A DNA stretch of 64,000 nt from Pinus tabuliformis (GCA_031772625.1 CM062815.1:115762989-115826988); one strand, 5' to 3'. Positions 23,626 to 35,245 are shown, counted from the first letter of the stretch. Notes: generated from the letters alone by a model not told the origin. Made by a program: numbers and translations.

Positions 23626-24129
23626 CGTTAATCTCTACTAGAAAATTCATTAACTCTATTGACATTGTCCTTGTACCCCTGTAAATTTTTTGGATGTTGT
23701 AAAACTCACCTGTCACTTGTGCCCCCACACAGTTGTCATACATCCTTGGTGACTTGGCAACTCACACAGTGGTTACTTTCTTGCAACTCATACGACCCTT
23801 TGATTATGTAAAGTCGCATACGGTCGTAAAGCCACATAAAATTTCCTGCACAACTTTGATGGCCACTCGATCTGACGCTCGCACGTTGTTTTGTAGCTCT
23901 ATACTAGCTAACGACAACTCTATTTCAATTTTCGCACTATACATTTGTTGCTCTAACGATCGCGACTGTTGACAGCCACCAATGGCTATTACACATTTTA
24001 TAATTTGTATTTCATTTAAGCCTTTGTTGTCGAACATTGTTGGTCATGCCTTTTTTACTATTCCACTTTTTTCAACTTAGTCCATACCCTCGTGCGGGTC
24101 CGTATTTTTTAGACACCATGCATAGTGAT

Positions 24130-24779
24130 TTGTTATGGAATGTGTAGTGCCAATATATGATATGCCCCCTCATGCAAATACAGAAAGACTAATTTATGTG
24201 GTGTGGAATGCATTGAACACCCCACCTCATATGGCAACCTCTACAACTAATCCAAAATGGTACGATCCAATAATATAGTAGCCTCCTTCCAAATATAGAG
24301 AGGTGGTGAAAGAATTTATGAATATTGTTAATAAAAATTTATCTTTGTATATAAAAGAAATCCAACATACATTCCTAGTTTGCCCAAATTTCACATTGGC
24401 AATGTATTTTTGCTTTACATGCTACTTTGGGAAATAGGCATAAGAAAAAGGATCCAATTGATTAGGTGACACTCCTAAATTGCAAGTATTTGCCACATGA
24501 TTACTTTCAATAATTCTTCGTTGTGAGATGAACTCGAGCACTTATTCTATCATCCATTCAATGAAGAGAAAACTTAATAAGGGTCCTTTCCATAGCAGAA
24601 AGGATGTTATATGTGTGGATGAGATGCCACATCTAACCAGCCTTTTTGAAATACCTATACTTACTGTCATCAAAGAGGATCATATGCTTGAGAGATATGA
24701 TGACCTAATAAGCCTATTGATCAAGGACCTAAGCAACATCCATGACGATGAGGATGCAATAGACCAACAAACTTGCTGA
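24130..24779 (+). pseudogene. Decayed coding-like stretch of unknown family
   Basis: Several consecutive segments in one direction read like protein: MPPHANTERLIYVVWNAL, then NPKWYDPII and SKYREVVKEFMNIVNKNLSL, and an 84-codon frame at 24528-24779 beginning MNSSTYSIIHSMKRKLN and ending DDEDAIDQQTC. I do not recognise a family. It could be a remnant of a mobile element or a dead host gene copy. The low-confidence call rests only on the protein-like composition of adjacent segments. Confidence 0.3.
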
Positions 24780-25087
24780 GGAATCAGCTATAATGTTTTT
24801 CCTATATCATTTTTAGAAATGACATAAGGCAATTTTTGAATTTAGTGTGTACTTGGTTTATGACTCAAGCTATTAACGAGAATGATCATGTTCATTGTTT
24901 TTCTAATTGCATGAGTATTCAATGTTCAATGAGAAATGTCAAATTATCAATTGATTAATCATTGCATGGCAAATGTTTGAAAATTGACTCTGAAGTTGAA
25001 GTTTGAATAACTTGATGATGGGTTTTATCCAAAATGAGTATGAATGATTGATAATTTACTCATTTATGTGGGTGTGAGTTTAGTTAT

Positions 25088-25431
25088 TGTTGGGCATTGG
25101 ATAAACCAACGCTCCCACTGTGTTTCGTGACATGGACAAACCACCTCTCATGGATCCTTATCTCTGGCGATGTGATCGTTGACTAACACTTGCGGGTTTT
25201 GGTCTAATGGCAATCGTGATTCCCAACAAGTGGTATCAGAGCGTAGGTCACGAGTTTGATACACACCTGGCTCACGTTAGGGGGGGAGATTGTTGGACAT
25301 TGGATAAACCAACACTCCCCGTCTGTTTCACGACATGGACTAACTGCCTCTCATGGACCCTTATCTCTGGCGATGCAATCGTTGACTAACACCTGCAGGT
25401 TTTGGTCTAATGGCAATCATGATTCCCAACC
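25088..25431 (+). mobile_element. Complete TRIM (terminal-repeat retrotransposon in miniature), 344 bp
   Basis: Two 141-bp LTRs (25088-25228 and 25291-25431) start TGTTGG(G/A)CATTGGATAAACC and end GATTCCCAAC(A/C). Between them are only 62 bp: primer site TGGTATCAGAGC at 25231-25242 and purine tract TTAGGGGGGGAGAT next to the second LTR. A perfect 5-bp duplication GTTAT flanks it (25083-25087 and 25432-25436). There is no coding capacity; it must use proteins of another element. A solo piece of the same family lies at 45091-45193. Confidence 0.95.
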
Positions 25432-25462
25432 GTTATAACTCATGAGACTCTTTGAAACATTA

Positions 25463-25464
<2 letters not shown>

Positions 25465-25501
<37 letters not shown>
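25465..25501. repeat. (AT)n microsatellite
   Basis: About 18 uninterrupted AT units. Confidence 0.97.
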
Positions 25502-25503
<2 letters not shown>

Positions 25504-25639
25504 GTTTTTTTATGCGGTAGCTCCGGCATACACTACTGGAGTGTGTGCATTTCTCTTCCATTGCATGTTTCTTTCATTGCCTCACCTTCCCTCCTACGTG
25601 ACATGATTCTTAACCATGCCTGTGTTAAGGTACCTAGAC

Positions 25640-26200
25640 TGATTTTTCATGCACTAGCTCCTCAATGCTTTTATGTCAAGTATCAACCTCCCAAACAGCA
25701 ATTATCCACACAACATAACATTGCAAATAGAGAGTTACTTAATAAATCAACTAGAGACATACACTCATAAATCAACTAGCTTTCCATTATAACATAACTA
25801 GATTTTGATTAACACTTTTTTCTCCTAACCTTATATATTAACATGGAGTGTGACTTTACAAAACTCATTTGTCTTGTCAGAAGACATACACTCATAAACC
25901 AACTACATTTATTTTAAAACATAACTAGATGTTGATTAACACTAGCCCCTCAATGCTCTTGTCTCAAGCTCCAAACTCCCAAATAGCATGTGACCTTGGC
26001 TCCGATACCATATTAATTATTCTCGGATAACATAACACGACAGACAGAAAGTTACCTGAGTTTATTCAAATCGGCAAAGATGTACAAAACTCGTTTGTCT
26101 AAGAGACACACACTCGTAAATCAACTAGCTTTGCATTAAATCATAACTAGTTGCTAGTTAGTACTTTACTTCTCCTATATTTATTAACATGGCATGTGAT
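25640..26200 (-). repeat. Minus-strand LTR-like repeats, about three degenerate copies of a unit
   Basis: The phrase ACACTCATAAATCAACTAGC then CATTA-AACATAACTAG occurs near 25755, 25890 and 26110. The complement of a degenerate primer site (GGCTCCGATACCA) sits at 26000-26012, followed by TATTAATTATTCTCGG, the probable LTR edge. Boundaries are uncertain. Confidence 0.45.
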
Positions 26201-27210
26201 TTCAATATATTATGCCTAAAGTCACTTTAGTATATAAAATAGCACCTAACAGAAACATGCGATGACCATTAGACTACCTTGACTCTATCAATGTCCTTGT
26301 ACCCACATCCATGAACCCTAGCTAACTGCCCCTCAAATGTGATCATCAATAAACTGATATTAACAAAAATGCTTCCTTGTAACATGGTCAACCTTACAAA
26401 TGTTGCTTTATGCAACCTATGGTTTCATAGCATAGTGACCTTCAATTTGTCTCTTCCCAATATACATCAATGCAAATCTTTTAAATTAAATATAATTAAC
26501 TACACCCTGCATTTTCCCAACTACATGAAAACTACATATTTTTTTTCTGTTCAAATAGCTTAATACTGAATTTTTATGAATACACAAAGCACTTCCTTCC
26601 TTGATGAGAACTATTTTTTTTCTATAGTGGGAAAACCAAGCATAACTCAGTTGTCAAACAAGCAGTGAGGAAAGCCATCTCTGGCTGCTATCCGCAAATG
26701 CAGGTTGACTCATCACCGTCATTCAAGGAAAACCACGCCACCTGGAATGACCCGATTGTGGTCCGTAAGGGGGCAGGCTTTCACTCTTTCCAGATGCCTT
26801 TGGGTCTTGTGCCATTAACCTTTACCTTATGTCCGACGAAGACTAGCTCCTAGGCAAGCAAATTATGGTTAAGTAACTTAGTTTTCATTGATGAGAACTA
26901 AGTTACTTAACAATAATTTATTATCAAAAATTACAATTTCTAAGCAAAATTTGGAAGATATTATTTCATTTTGTTTATAATGTTCCTCAAATCATCACTT
27001 CATTAACCAATCCCTAGGCCTTTGCCTGCTTCCAACCTCAATTTCTTCTCAACTGAGCCTCTAATACCAAGTGAGTTATTACTCTCCCACAAGCTTAGAC
27101 AGGGATAGATAGGAATGAAAGAAAATGGATTCATACATTATTAAGTGATGCAATGTCTCTCTACATAGTAGGAGACAGGAAAGTACTTACTTGCCAAATA
27201 CCTAATCTTA
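26201..27210. other. Intron sequence; one GC-richer island and one strong hairpin
   Basis: A block at 26660-26860 is less AT-rich than its surroundings and open for 62 codons on the plus strand (MRKAISGCYPQMQVDSSPS), with no family recognised. A hairpin follows at 26868-26911. The rest has no recognisable feature. Confidence 0.4.
26868..26911. repeat. Near-perfect inverted repeat, 19-bp arms, 6-bp loop
   Basis: GTTAAGTAACTTAGTTTTC, loop ATTGAT, then GAGAACTAAGTTACTTAAC; one mismatch in 19. It may be a MITE remnant. Confidence 0.9.
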
Positions 27211-27599
27211 CTCCTGATCATAGTTTTAAAACTCCGACTCGGCCGAGGATCGACTCCAAGACTCCGAAACGGTAATGACTCGGCTGGCTCGATTTCAATG
27301 ACTCGGTCGTTGTAAAAATACATTAAATATTTATTTTTTTTATAAAAAAACATAATTTTAAAGATTTTAAACATAATTTTAAAGATTTTCATTCATGTTT
27401 CCAAACACACAGCATTATAATATAGATGGAAGACAATATATGATCAAAGTAGGTTCATGAACCAATCCATTATATCAAAATGGTACCCAATGGCAATACA
27501 TAGTCAATTGTCATACATGATCAAAGACTCAAAACAAAAAACACATAACCAAGACAACAAAAGTAAACTGTGACGAGACTCCAGTACTAGTACTACAGC

Positions 27600-28130
27600 T
27601 ACTGGCTAGTAGCTACTACCAGAGGAGCCAAGATCATGTCGATCAATCTCTGGATCATCATCAGAGTCGGACAGGGGACCCCATGGCTCCTCCTCATCAT
27701 CATCATCTCCAACTGCAACTGTAGAAGTGGTACCACTAGCAGGCTGTGCAACAGCAACAGATGCAAGCTGAGATAGAGTAGATATGCGGCTCCACTTCTG
27801 TCGTGGCTAAGCAGAGGAAGCACCTACAACTGGAGTCCTTGCTGGCTGTGACACTAACGCTGGTGGATTGGGATTTGCATTCAACTGAACAGCATGTTCA
27901 AGTTCAACTGATGTCTTGATATCTAAATCTAAATCAAGATCCTCATCAGGATCAAACTCTGCTGGACGACTCCCCACTACCCAATTTGATGTTGGATCAA
28001 TGTCTTCCAACACAATGGGATCTGAATCAAGTCTTTTGTTCAGCAAATGGTTTCGTTTGAGCCGGAGGTTGTATTGGACATAAACTAGATCATTTAACCA
28101 TTTTTTATCCAAACGGTTTCTCTTCTTTGT
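27600..28130 (-). pseudogene. hAT transposase C-terminal fragment (hATC-type)
   Basis: Minus-strand residues NRLDKKWLNDLVYVQYNLRL match the conserved end of plant hAT transposases (N-R-L ... L-V-Y-V-x-Y-N-L-R-L), just after the hATC dimerisation domain. An acidic tail follows (DPIVLEDIDPTSNWV, then DPDEDLDLDLDI; in another frame DDDDEEEPWGPLSDSDDDP). The catalytic core is absent, so this element cannot make its own transposase. Confidence 0.8.
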
Positions 28131-28443
28131 GTTACTTGGGAGCAGGAGCGAAAACGGGAGCGGGAGCGACATTTTCAGAAGCACCTGGCTTGGGAGCGAA
28201 TCCCAGAGGAGTTCGACAACCAATGTCACTAACATCAAGGTACATAGAGGGATTGGTGCCCTTGATTAAATACGAGTTCCATACCCTAATACATGACAAA
28301 ATTCAATGGAAACATTGCAATCCTCCAACCCTGAAATCCTGAAAAACTGATAAGTCTGCTGGATTTTGAATGAAATCTAAAATTCTACTTTCTCCATATG
28401 AAATCCAATGAGGTCGAAACCACTCTCAAACATCCTGAGTCAT

Positions 28444-28535
28444 TTCATGGTAATGTTAAAAATTTAAGTAAAAGGATGAAAATGAAGATTAAGGAGAATG
28501 TCACTTTTACTTTAAGAATTTAACATTACCATGAA
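28444..28535. repeat. Inverted repeat shared with hAT-6 (TTCATGGTAATGTTAAA arms)
   Basis: The arm TTCATGGTAATGTTAAA at 28444-28460 and its complement ending 28535 enclose about 58 bp. Similarity of the arms continues inward (TTTAAGTAAAA / TTTTACTTTAA). The same structure lies at 49901-49993, and one arm lies near 33102-33122. Confidence 0.9.
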
Positions 28536-29038
28536 ATTTGAATAGCATATCAATAGTAGAGAGCATTTGAGTGTGTTAAATAGGGTTTGGGAGGGGGGAA
28601 TGGACCCCAAATAACATTTAACTAATTCATAAAACACATTGGAGTCCAAACCAATCAGCAAACACTTCAAAATTTCATTAAAAAAATGTCAAATCGCTGT
28701 TTTGATGGGGTTACAAGGCACTGGTTATGACTCAGCCGAGTCAATACGGAAACGGTTCAGTAGGCCGAGTCAGCCATGACTCGGCCGAGTCATGGCTGAC
28801 TCGGCCTACTGAACCGTTTCCTCCACCGAGTCACATTTATGGGCAATGAAACGGATCAACTCGGCCGTTTCCGTTTCGAATCGGCCGAATTTTAAAACTA
28901 TGCTCCTGATTACATCACTTATTATAAAACCCCTAAATAAGATTTATGACCTATTTAGGACCATCATCTATAACAAATGTACCCAATTCTAATGATTTGT
29001 TCGAACTGAACATAAATTAATGAAAAAATACAACATAC

Positions 29039-29125
29039 CCCTTCTCTTGCAAGAAGATCGAGTGACATAGGATCTATTCCCTTTTGATTGATCACAACAA
29101 AATTGTTGTCAGTGCCGTCACAAAC
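29039..29125 (-). CDS. CCT6: CCT6 exon, apical-domain part ([17 protein letters not shown])
   Basis: The exon is 87 nt, exactly 29 codons and phase 0 at both ends. It runs from [16 protein letters not shown] to DLLAREG, between acceptor TTTTTCAG and donor GTATGT. NQKGIDP and LDLLAREGI are signature stretches of the zeta subunit. The donor opens a 27.6-kb intron that ends at 1448, one of the longest visible in any housekeeping gene segment of this size. Confidence 0.96.
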
Positions 29126-29259
29126 CTGAAAAACATAAAAAGTAGAACATTATGAAGTGAACTTGAGATTTCATTCTTGTCTGACTCAAAATTTGCTCCC
29201 ACTAAATTATCATAAGGATTTGTAAAAGTCTTAACACTTCCTAAGGTTAAACAAATTAC

Positions 29260-29374
29260 TTTCTTCTTGAGGTTAATGATCTTTTGAATTTTCTCATCTA
29301 CTTGTCTTCTTTCTGCTAAAACCATTTTCTCCCTCTGCTCTGCATTTGAGTAAAAGAAACCTGCATTTACTTCA
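29260..29374 (-). CDS. CCT6: CCT6 exon, apical-domain part ([15 protein letters not shown])
   Basis: The exon is 115 nt. It starts after acceptor GTTTCCAG with the T that completes a serine, then encodes 38 residues from [16 protein letters not shown] through [13 protein letters not shown] to NLKKK. It ends before donor GTAATT. The SNAEQRE and VDE-KI(Q/K)KII stretches are strongly conserved among plant and animal CCT6 proteins. It is separated from the preceding exon by 17.8 kb of mobile elements, and from the next by a 134-bp intron. Confidence 0.96.
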
Positions 29375-31022
29375 CTGGAAACAAGACACATATTAATATA
29401 TGAAAAAACAGGGTTCAAAAACTTGATTAGCACATGACAGAAGTATTTCATGGAAAATAAGAACCAATTCAATAAATCTTGCAACAAAGCATAATTAAGT
29501 GAAAAGTCAAAATATCATTAAAAGCAGCATTTTTTATTCAAGAAGGAGAATCAAATCAAGATCAAACAAGGGTGGCACAGCACAGCAGATTCAAACTGTC
29601 ATAAGGATATGTATGTTTTATAAGAACAAAAAAACTGTTAAATGTTTTTCTGCATACGATTCGGGCATTAATTTTCAGATATTGCTACAAAATATACTTA
29701 ACTAATCAAATCAAGATGCTTTTGAATGGCAATCTTTGGCCAGTTCAAGCAACTACAAACTAGCACAAATTTCTAGGACTATTAAAAAAAGAAAATGCAC
29801 AGAACTGTTTTATCATTATGTAACTTATCAGGATAGAATAGGATGATTAAGGTAAAGTAAAGATCTTCGAAAATAGAAAATAATGCCCCTAGTCAACAGA
29901 CCATCACAGTAAGGTCATGAGCTTGAGTATGATAGAGCCACAAAGGGGAACCCATGGAAATCTTAAAAAGGCAATGTACTTCCCAAAGGCTAACTTAAAA
30001 AAATCTTCAAGGGAGGACTGCTAATTACACAGGATGTTTGGAGCATCCCATGACCACGGATGGATGGGTTATGGCCTTTAACTAACAAAATCACGAGTTA
30101 GGATGGGGTGAGACTTGCAAAAGTGAGGCAAAGATATTCAAGAAGGTTCTGCTTCCAGACCTTCATTTATGCCATCAACTAATACCAAGCTCAAAACATG
30201 ACTATTGGTTGAAAATGTATCCATGATTATCTTGGAGAGGGAGGACTTGAAACAATCTTGAGTGAGGGTAAGATGCTCTATTGCAATAAATGGCTGCATA
30301 CATATCCAATGCCTCCTACTACTCAGCATCCCTGTTTCACCTTTGGCAAGTGTATTCTTCCCACCAGCAACTGATTGCGTTGGGAAATGCAAGCATTCAA
30401 CTTTCTAAGATTCTTTGGGACAGCTTATAGTAGGATGGATCCTCAAATCTACCACAGGTGGTCACTAAAACTCATGATTGTTGTACAAATAGGTTAATTG
30501 TTTGGAGCCAGTAAAGTATTATTTGTTTGCACTTTGGCCCCTTGTTTTGTGTGTGCACTAAATAACAATTCAAGGAATTTGAGAGGATTAATTAGATCAT
30601 CAAATTGATTTACAGATGTGATAGAGATGCGCAGATGCTTAACTACAAGTATCATTCCTCCCTAGCTATTTAAGGCTAATGCATCCAAGGAGTTCCTCAG
30701 GCCTGTAGAAGACATGCCATGCCAATTACATTATATTATTAGAATAAATGATTGATATAGGTAGTGTAACCCATAACAGTATGTAGGGGTTCACCCAACT
30801 GTAGAGAGCCCACAACAAACACGGAAAAAATGTTGCTCCCCACCACCTATATGTGCATTCACTTAATTAAGTTCACGTTATATGTTCTACTTCTAATCAA
30901 CAGATGTCAGAAACATTATGATGCTGTAAGTCTAAAAAAACATCCTCTGACCAATAAAAGCAGCCCGAGCAACTAATATGACTATAAAAAAATATTTGTG
31001 ACTAAAGTTACCTGACCCACTG
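29375..31022. other. CCT6 intron, no repeat recognised
   Basis: AT-rich sequence with small chance frames. A minus-strand 84-codon frame at 30138-30392 resembles no family I know. Confidence 0.5.
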
Positions 31023-31030
31023 GGGTAATG

Positions 31031-31143
31031 CTAAGTTACTAGAAAACGGATACGGGTACGGGGTTTGAAACGGATACGGCAAATTTTCAAAAAATCTGGA
31101 TACGATACGGCAGGAAACGGCACATAATAAATATATAAAATAA

Positions 31144-31185
<42 letters not shown>

Positions 31186-32469
31186 TAAAAAATTCATATT
31201 AACATTCATATTTCATAATCTAGATTATCTGTATCTCATCATCATCAATTCAAGTTTCAACATATGCCATATTGAAGCAACGTTTTCAGTGTTCACTCTC
31301 CAAAAAGGCAGAGATTACCTTCTCATATCAAGCCAAGGGTTCCTTTTTTGCTGGCTAAATATATCTTGTTATCTGGGCCGAGTTTACCTCTTATTACTTG
31401 CTAGTCGAGTTTGCTGCTTTGTGGGCTGAGTTCTGCCATTTTAAATGGGCTGAGTTTTGTCCTTTTGAGGACCCAGTTCCAGTCTATTTCTGGAGTTCAA
31501 GATGCTACTAAAAAGGGGGTTTAGTCCCCTCTTGTTGTGCCATTCAAGCTGCCCAAGACCTCTGTTATTGGTGGCTGAGGATTTGTTTGGAAGAACTGTG
31601 GGTAATATTTGTTATCAGTCTTGCGTTTTTTGAATCTATCTTTTGCTAGACCAAAACAGTTCCAGTTAAAAGTTAAAACTTAAAAGCCAAGGGAGGCAGT
31701 CTTGCTTGTGTCTGCCTGTATCATGTCAACTATGTTCCAACTTCCAAGATGAAGATAATGCCAAATGGCAAAACCTCTGATTCTTTGTCCTTTTATGGTA
31801 TAATGGAATGAAGCCATGGAATCCTTTGATTCCAGCATTGTTAATCCAGGTTTTCCTGTGTATTTATTATTAAAACAAAATGAACTATTTCCCTCTTCAT
31901 GGATGTTTGAGCCATTTTAGAGCATTGCTGCACTGATCTCAAAATTTAAAAATTTGAAATAACCTTTAAGATATCTGGGGTGCTTTCATAGCTCTTCTTC
32001 CCATTTCAGTGACCAGTCCATTAAAATCTTCAGAGGACCATTTCATAAACTACTTTCAGATCATGTTCTTGTACTGTACAGTATCCCATCTTAATAACAG
32101 ATTTTTAAAACTACAAGCGTTTCCAATTTCTGGGTCTAACAGACCAAAGCTCATTCTCGATAATTCATGTGCCTTTTAAGTTTTTACATGGTACTTTCCA
32201 ATTTTCACGTCTAAAAGACCAAAGCACATCCTTAACAATTCCTGTCCTTTATTGCATAGCAGTTCACGATTTGCTGAAACGTATTGGTTTTTTTAAAATG
32301 GGAGGGTTTTTTCAGGAAAACACCTGAAAAACGGCTAGAAAAAAAACAAAACGTTTCCAAATCACCCAAAACGTTTTTTGGCCGTTTTTTTGCCGTTTCT
32401 GGGGTGGATACGTATCCAAAACGTAAAACGGCATTTTGGCCCTTCAGGCACCCGTTTCCGGTATCCTAG
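31031..32469. mobile_element. hAT-4: non-autonomous hAT element with GGATACGG / AAACGG subterminal repeats
   Basis: The 1,439-bp element has terminal repeats CTAAGTTACTAGAAAACGG and CTAGGATACCGGAAACGG. Perfect 8-bp duplications GGGTAATG (31023-31030 and 32470-32477) flank it. Words like GGATACGG, AAACGG, AAACGTTTT and CCGTTT crowd the first 110 and last 190 bp; AAACGG is also the hexamer bound by maize Ac transposase. A (TA)n run occupies 31147-31179. The middle (31200-32270) has no transposase similarity and no recognised origin. Confidence 0.93.
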
Positions 32470-32635
32470 GGGTAATGACTTCACGAGGCCAAAGAGTAAT
32501 AGTTCACCCGACTTGGGAAACTTAAGAACAAAAGAAAATAAAAATAGATAAAAGACTACAAAGAATATTATTTTCAATAATATCTATGTTCACAATGTCA
32601 ATATAATGTAAATTTCAGTATAGCTCATTTCAAAT

Positions 32636-34203
32636 CGTAGTATTCAAAACAGTCCAGATCGAATAGGTAACCGGTCAAACCAGTCAATTCATTAACCTCC
32701 ATGACTAAATCGGCCAATAAACCTGGTTCATCCCATTGCATGCCTAGGGTTTGCAGCAAACCGGTCATAAACTAGCCCGTTTATGAAGGAACCAGCCGCT
32801 ATTTCCATAAACAAGTTTGTTCGTCATAAACCGGTCGGTTCATTACCAACGTGATCGCAGACCAAAACTGGCCAGTTTTGTCATAAACAGGTCGATTCAT
32901 TACCAACACGGACACAAACCCCACACGCATCAATTTTGGGCATGCGCGAGTGGTTTTGAGGGAAACTGGGGGCGGTTTCCCTTCATAAACAACCCCTCTG
33001 ATCCTTTAAAAGCATGCATCCCTTCTTATTTTCCTCACACATCTCAACCCTAGCAATGTTGGCAATCAATGTTAAATCTTTCATTTTCATCCTTTTACTT
33101 AAATTTTTAACATTACCATGAAATGACTCGGGATGTTTGACAATGGTTTCGAGCTCATTGGATTTCATACGGAGAAACTACAATTTTAATCTCACTCAAA
33201 ACCCAGCGGACTTAATGGTTTTCAGGATTTCAGAATTTGGGGGATTGCAATGTTTCCATTTGATTTTGTCATGCGTGAGGGTATGATATTGGCATTTGAT
33301 CAAGAGCATGAAGCCCTTTAAGTACCTTGATGTTGGTGGCATTGATTGTTGAACTTCATTGATGTTGGTGGTATTGATTGTTGAACTCCTCTACCATGAC
33401 CTTAACAAAAATGTACCCTTCACTCAAAGGAAAATAATTGGTTAGGCATGCTAAGCTTTTTCTACCATATTATAAGGTTGAGGAGATGAACCCTTCACTC
33501 AAACCAAAATCATTGGTTAGGCATGTTAAACTTTTTCAATTTCTACCATATTATAAGGTTGAGCAATCCAAGTCTGAAGACTTTGAGCTAGATGATGTTT
33601 ATGTAGCTCTTGTTGATGATCCCATTTCTAGTAGTGTTGAATCAATGATGAGTTTCATTAGTGATCATGCTTATCAGTGATTTGTAGTTTTAATGTCTAG
33701 TTTTGCTACTACTACTACTATTATAGAGGTTGCAAAACAGCATGAGGAGTCCTCAAACTCTAAACCAGATGATGTTTATGCAGCTCATGTTGATGATCCC
33801 ATGTCTAGTAGTGGTGATGAGTTTGATCATGATGAGGAATGATCATGTTGATCACCGATATGTAGACTTGTAGTAGGCCAATGGCCCCGAAGCTTGTAGC
33901 ATTGTTTTTCGACTCTAGAGACCAATAAGAGCTTCATCAATTATGTATTTTGTTGTTGATATGTATTGCACTCAGTGCCATTTTCATATATTCACCTTTA
34001 CATGGTATATAAATGACTAAACATTGCATATTTTGTCTCTATTGGTTTGGAAACATGGTTTTAAATCTTTAAAAAAAAAAATCATGTATTTTTTAAAGGT
34101 TGATTCATTAAGGCCTAGCCAGTCCGGTTTTTCCGGTTTCAGTTCAAAAAAAAGTTTTATGGGTGGACCGGTCTAGTCACCAGTTCCAGTTTTGAATACT
34201 ATG
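32636..34203 (+). mobile_element. hAT-8: hAT element with AAACCGGTC subterminal repeats
   Basis: The 1,568-bp element has terminal repeats CGTAGTATTCAAAAC and CATAGTATTCAAAAC. Perfect 8-bp duplications TTTCAAAT (32628-32635 and 34204-34211) flank it. AAACCGGTC, GGTCGGTTCATTA, CATAAACCGG and TTCCGGTTT words fill the ends. The segment 33060-33340 aligns with the cores of hAT-3 and hAT-6. A reading frame (33438-33680) with SEDFELDDVYVALVDDP and an acidic end may be the decayed transposase tail. Confidence 0.93.
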
Positions 34204-34211
34204 TTTCAAAT

Positions 34212-34671
34212 TACATATATGATACTCAATACAATAAAAGCGCATGGATTCTTGAATTTTGATGATTCACAAGTAGTATGTTGTAAAATCAGGTCACTAA
34301 AAAAAGCAAAATGTATGTCTTTTCCCTCGCAAGCATGACTTGCTAATACCATGAATCAAATTGACTCTTGTTTGACATGTAATCTAACACATGTTGGACT
34401 TGTTAGTCTGAATTGGACTCACAAGAGATGATTCTACTTGATTTTCTCAAAGAGTAAAGTCAGACTTAGAGATCAACTCCAACTCATAAGTGTCTGGTAT
34501 CACCCCTTTGACAAATGGAAGTCGCTATGCTACAAATATTTTGCCAAAGAAAACACGGTGAACTTTCAGGTCATGCATCTCAGTTGCTTCCATCAAAAAT
34601 TTCAATCACCAAATATAGCAATGTGCTTCCCATTCATCTCACCTTCTCACAACTCAAAAATCCAAACAAAG
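34212..34671. other. CCT6 intron between hAT-8 and the LARD, no feature seen
   Basis: AT-rich; only chance frames on the plus strand. Confidence 0.45.
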
Positions 34672-35245
34672 TGTTGAAATTTCTAGGGCACAAGCTAGAA
34701 ATGATTTCCTTCCACAGATAACTACTTCCAATGATTTAGTTAGCATTAATTTCACATATTATTCATCCAACATCATCAAGTAGTTATGCAAAAGAAAATT
34801 CAACCATTAAAACATGAAAAAGAAGTAAAATAATCATGAGACAATGAGACAAGAGACACAAAAATTAGGCTCATAGTCCAATAATAGTCAAATTTGAATG
34901 ACCATACTAGGCTCACAAGGGGGAACCCATAAAATTCCTTCCTAGTGAGAGAGAGAGAGTTCCAAATTTATCAATACATCAAAAATAACCATAGCAAGAC
35001 AATAGCCAAACCAGTAACCAAGAACGAGATAAGTGCCAAGCCAATGTCCAAGCTCTCCTTCAAATTTTCGGCCCCCTTCTTCTGCTCCCAACTTCGCTAG
35101 ATTAGAGATAGACAAGACAAGTTCAATATCCAAATGAGGAGAGATGATCTCCTTTATATAGCCTTCAAGTGGGCCCCCTTTATATAGCCTGCAAATAATA
35201 TCTTCATGATGAAAATACCAACCATAGCTACCCAATTTTTCAACA
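34672..35245 (-). repeat. LARD 3' LTR (left, 574 bp)
   Basis: On the minus strand it starts TGTTGAAAAATTGGGTAGCT and ends TCTAGAAATTTCAACA. It aligns with 45854-46467. Two minus-strand TATA-like strings (GGCTATATAAAGG) lie near 35150-35195. Confidence 0.92.

Larger units (their letters stand above)
27219..28902 (-). mobile_element. hAT-3: hAT element with ACTCGGC subterminal repeats and transposase C-terminus remnant
   Basis: The 1,684-bp element has terminal repeats CATAGTTTTAAAACT and, at the other end, CATAGTTTTAAAATTC, and perfect 8-bp duplications CTCCTGAT (27211-27218 and 28903-28910). Subterminal regions are packed with ACTCGGC, GGCCGAGTC, CGGAAACGG and similar words; near 28770-28815 they form a long palindrome. 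A minus-strand remnant of the hAT dimerisation region lies inside (27600-28130). The segment 28180-28560 is shared with hAT-6 and hAT-8. Confidence 0.95.

Noticed and set aside
25540-25565. Palindrome GCATACACTACTGGAGTGTGTGC
   Set aside because: Short and imperfect; no copies noted elsewhere in the window.
27599-27823. Leucine-rich minus-strand frame
   Set aside because: Shadow of the acidic transposase tail of hAT-3 read in another frame.
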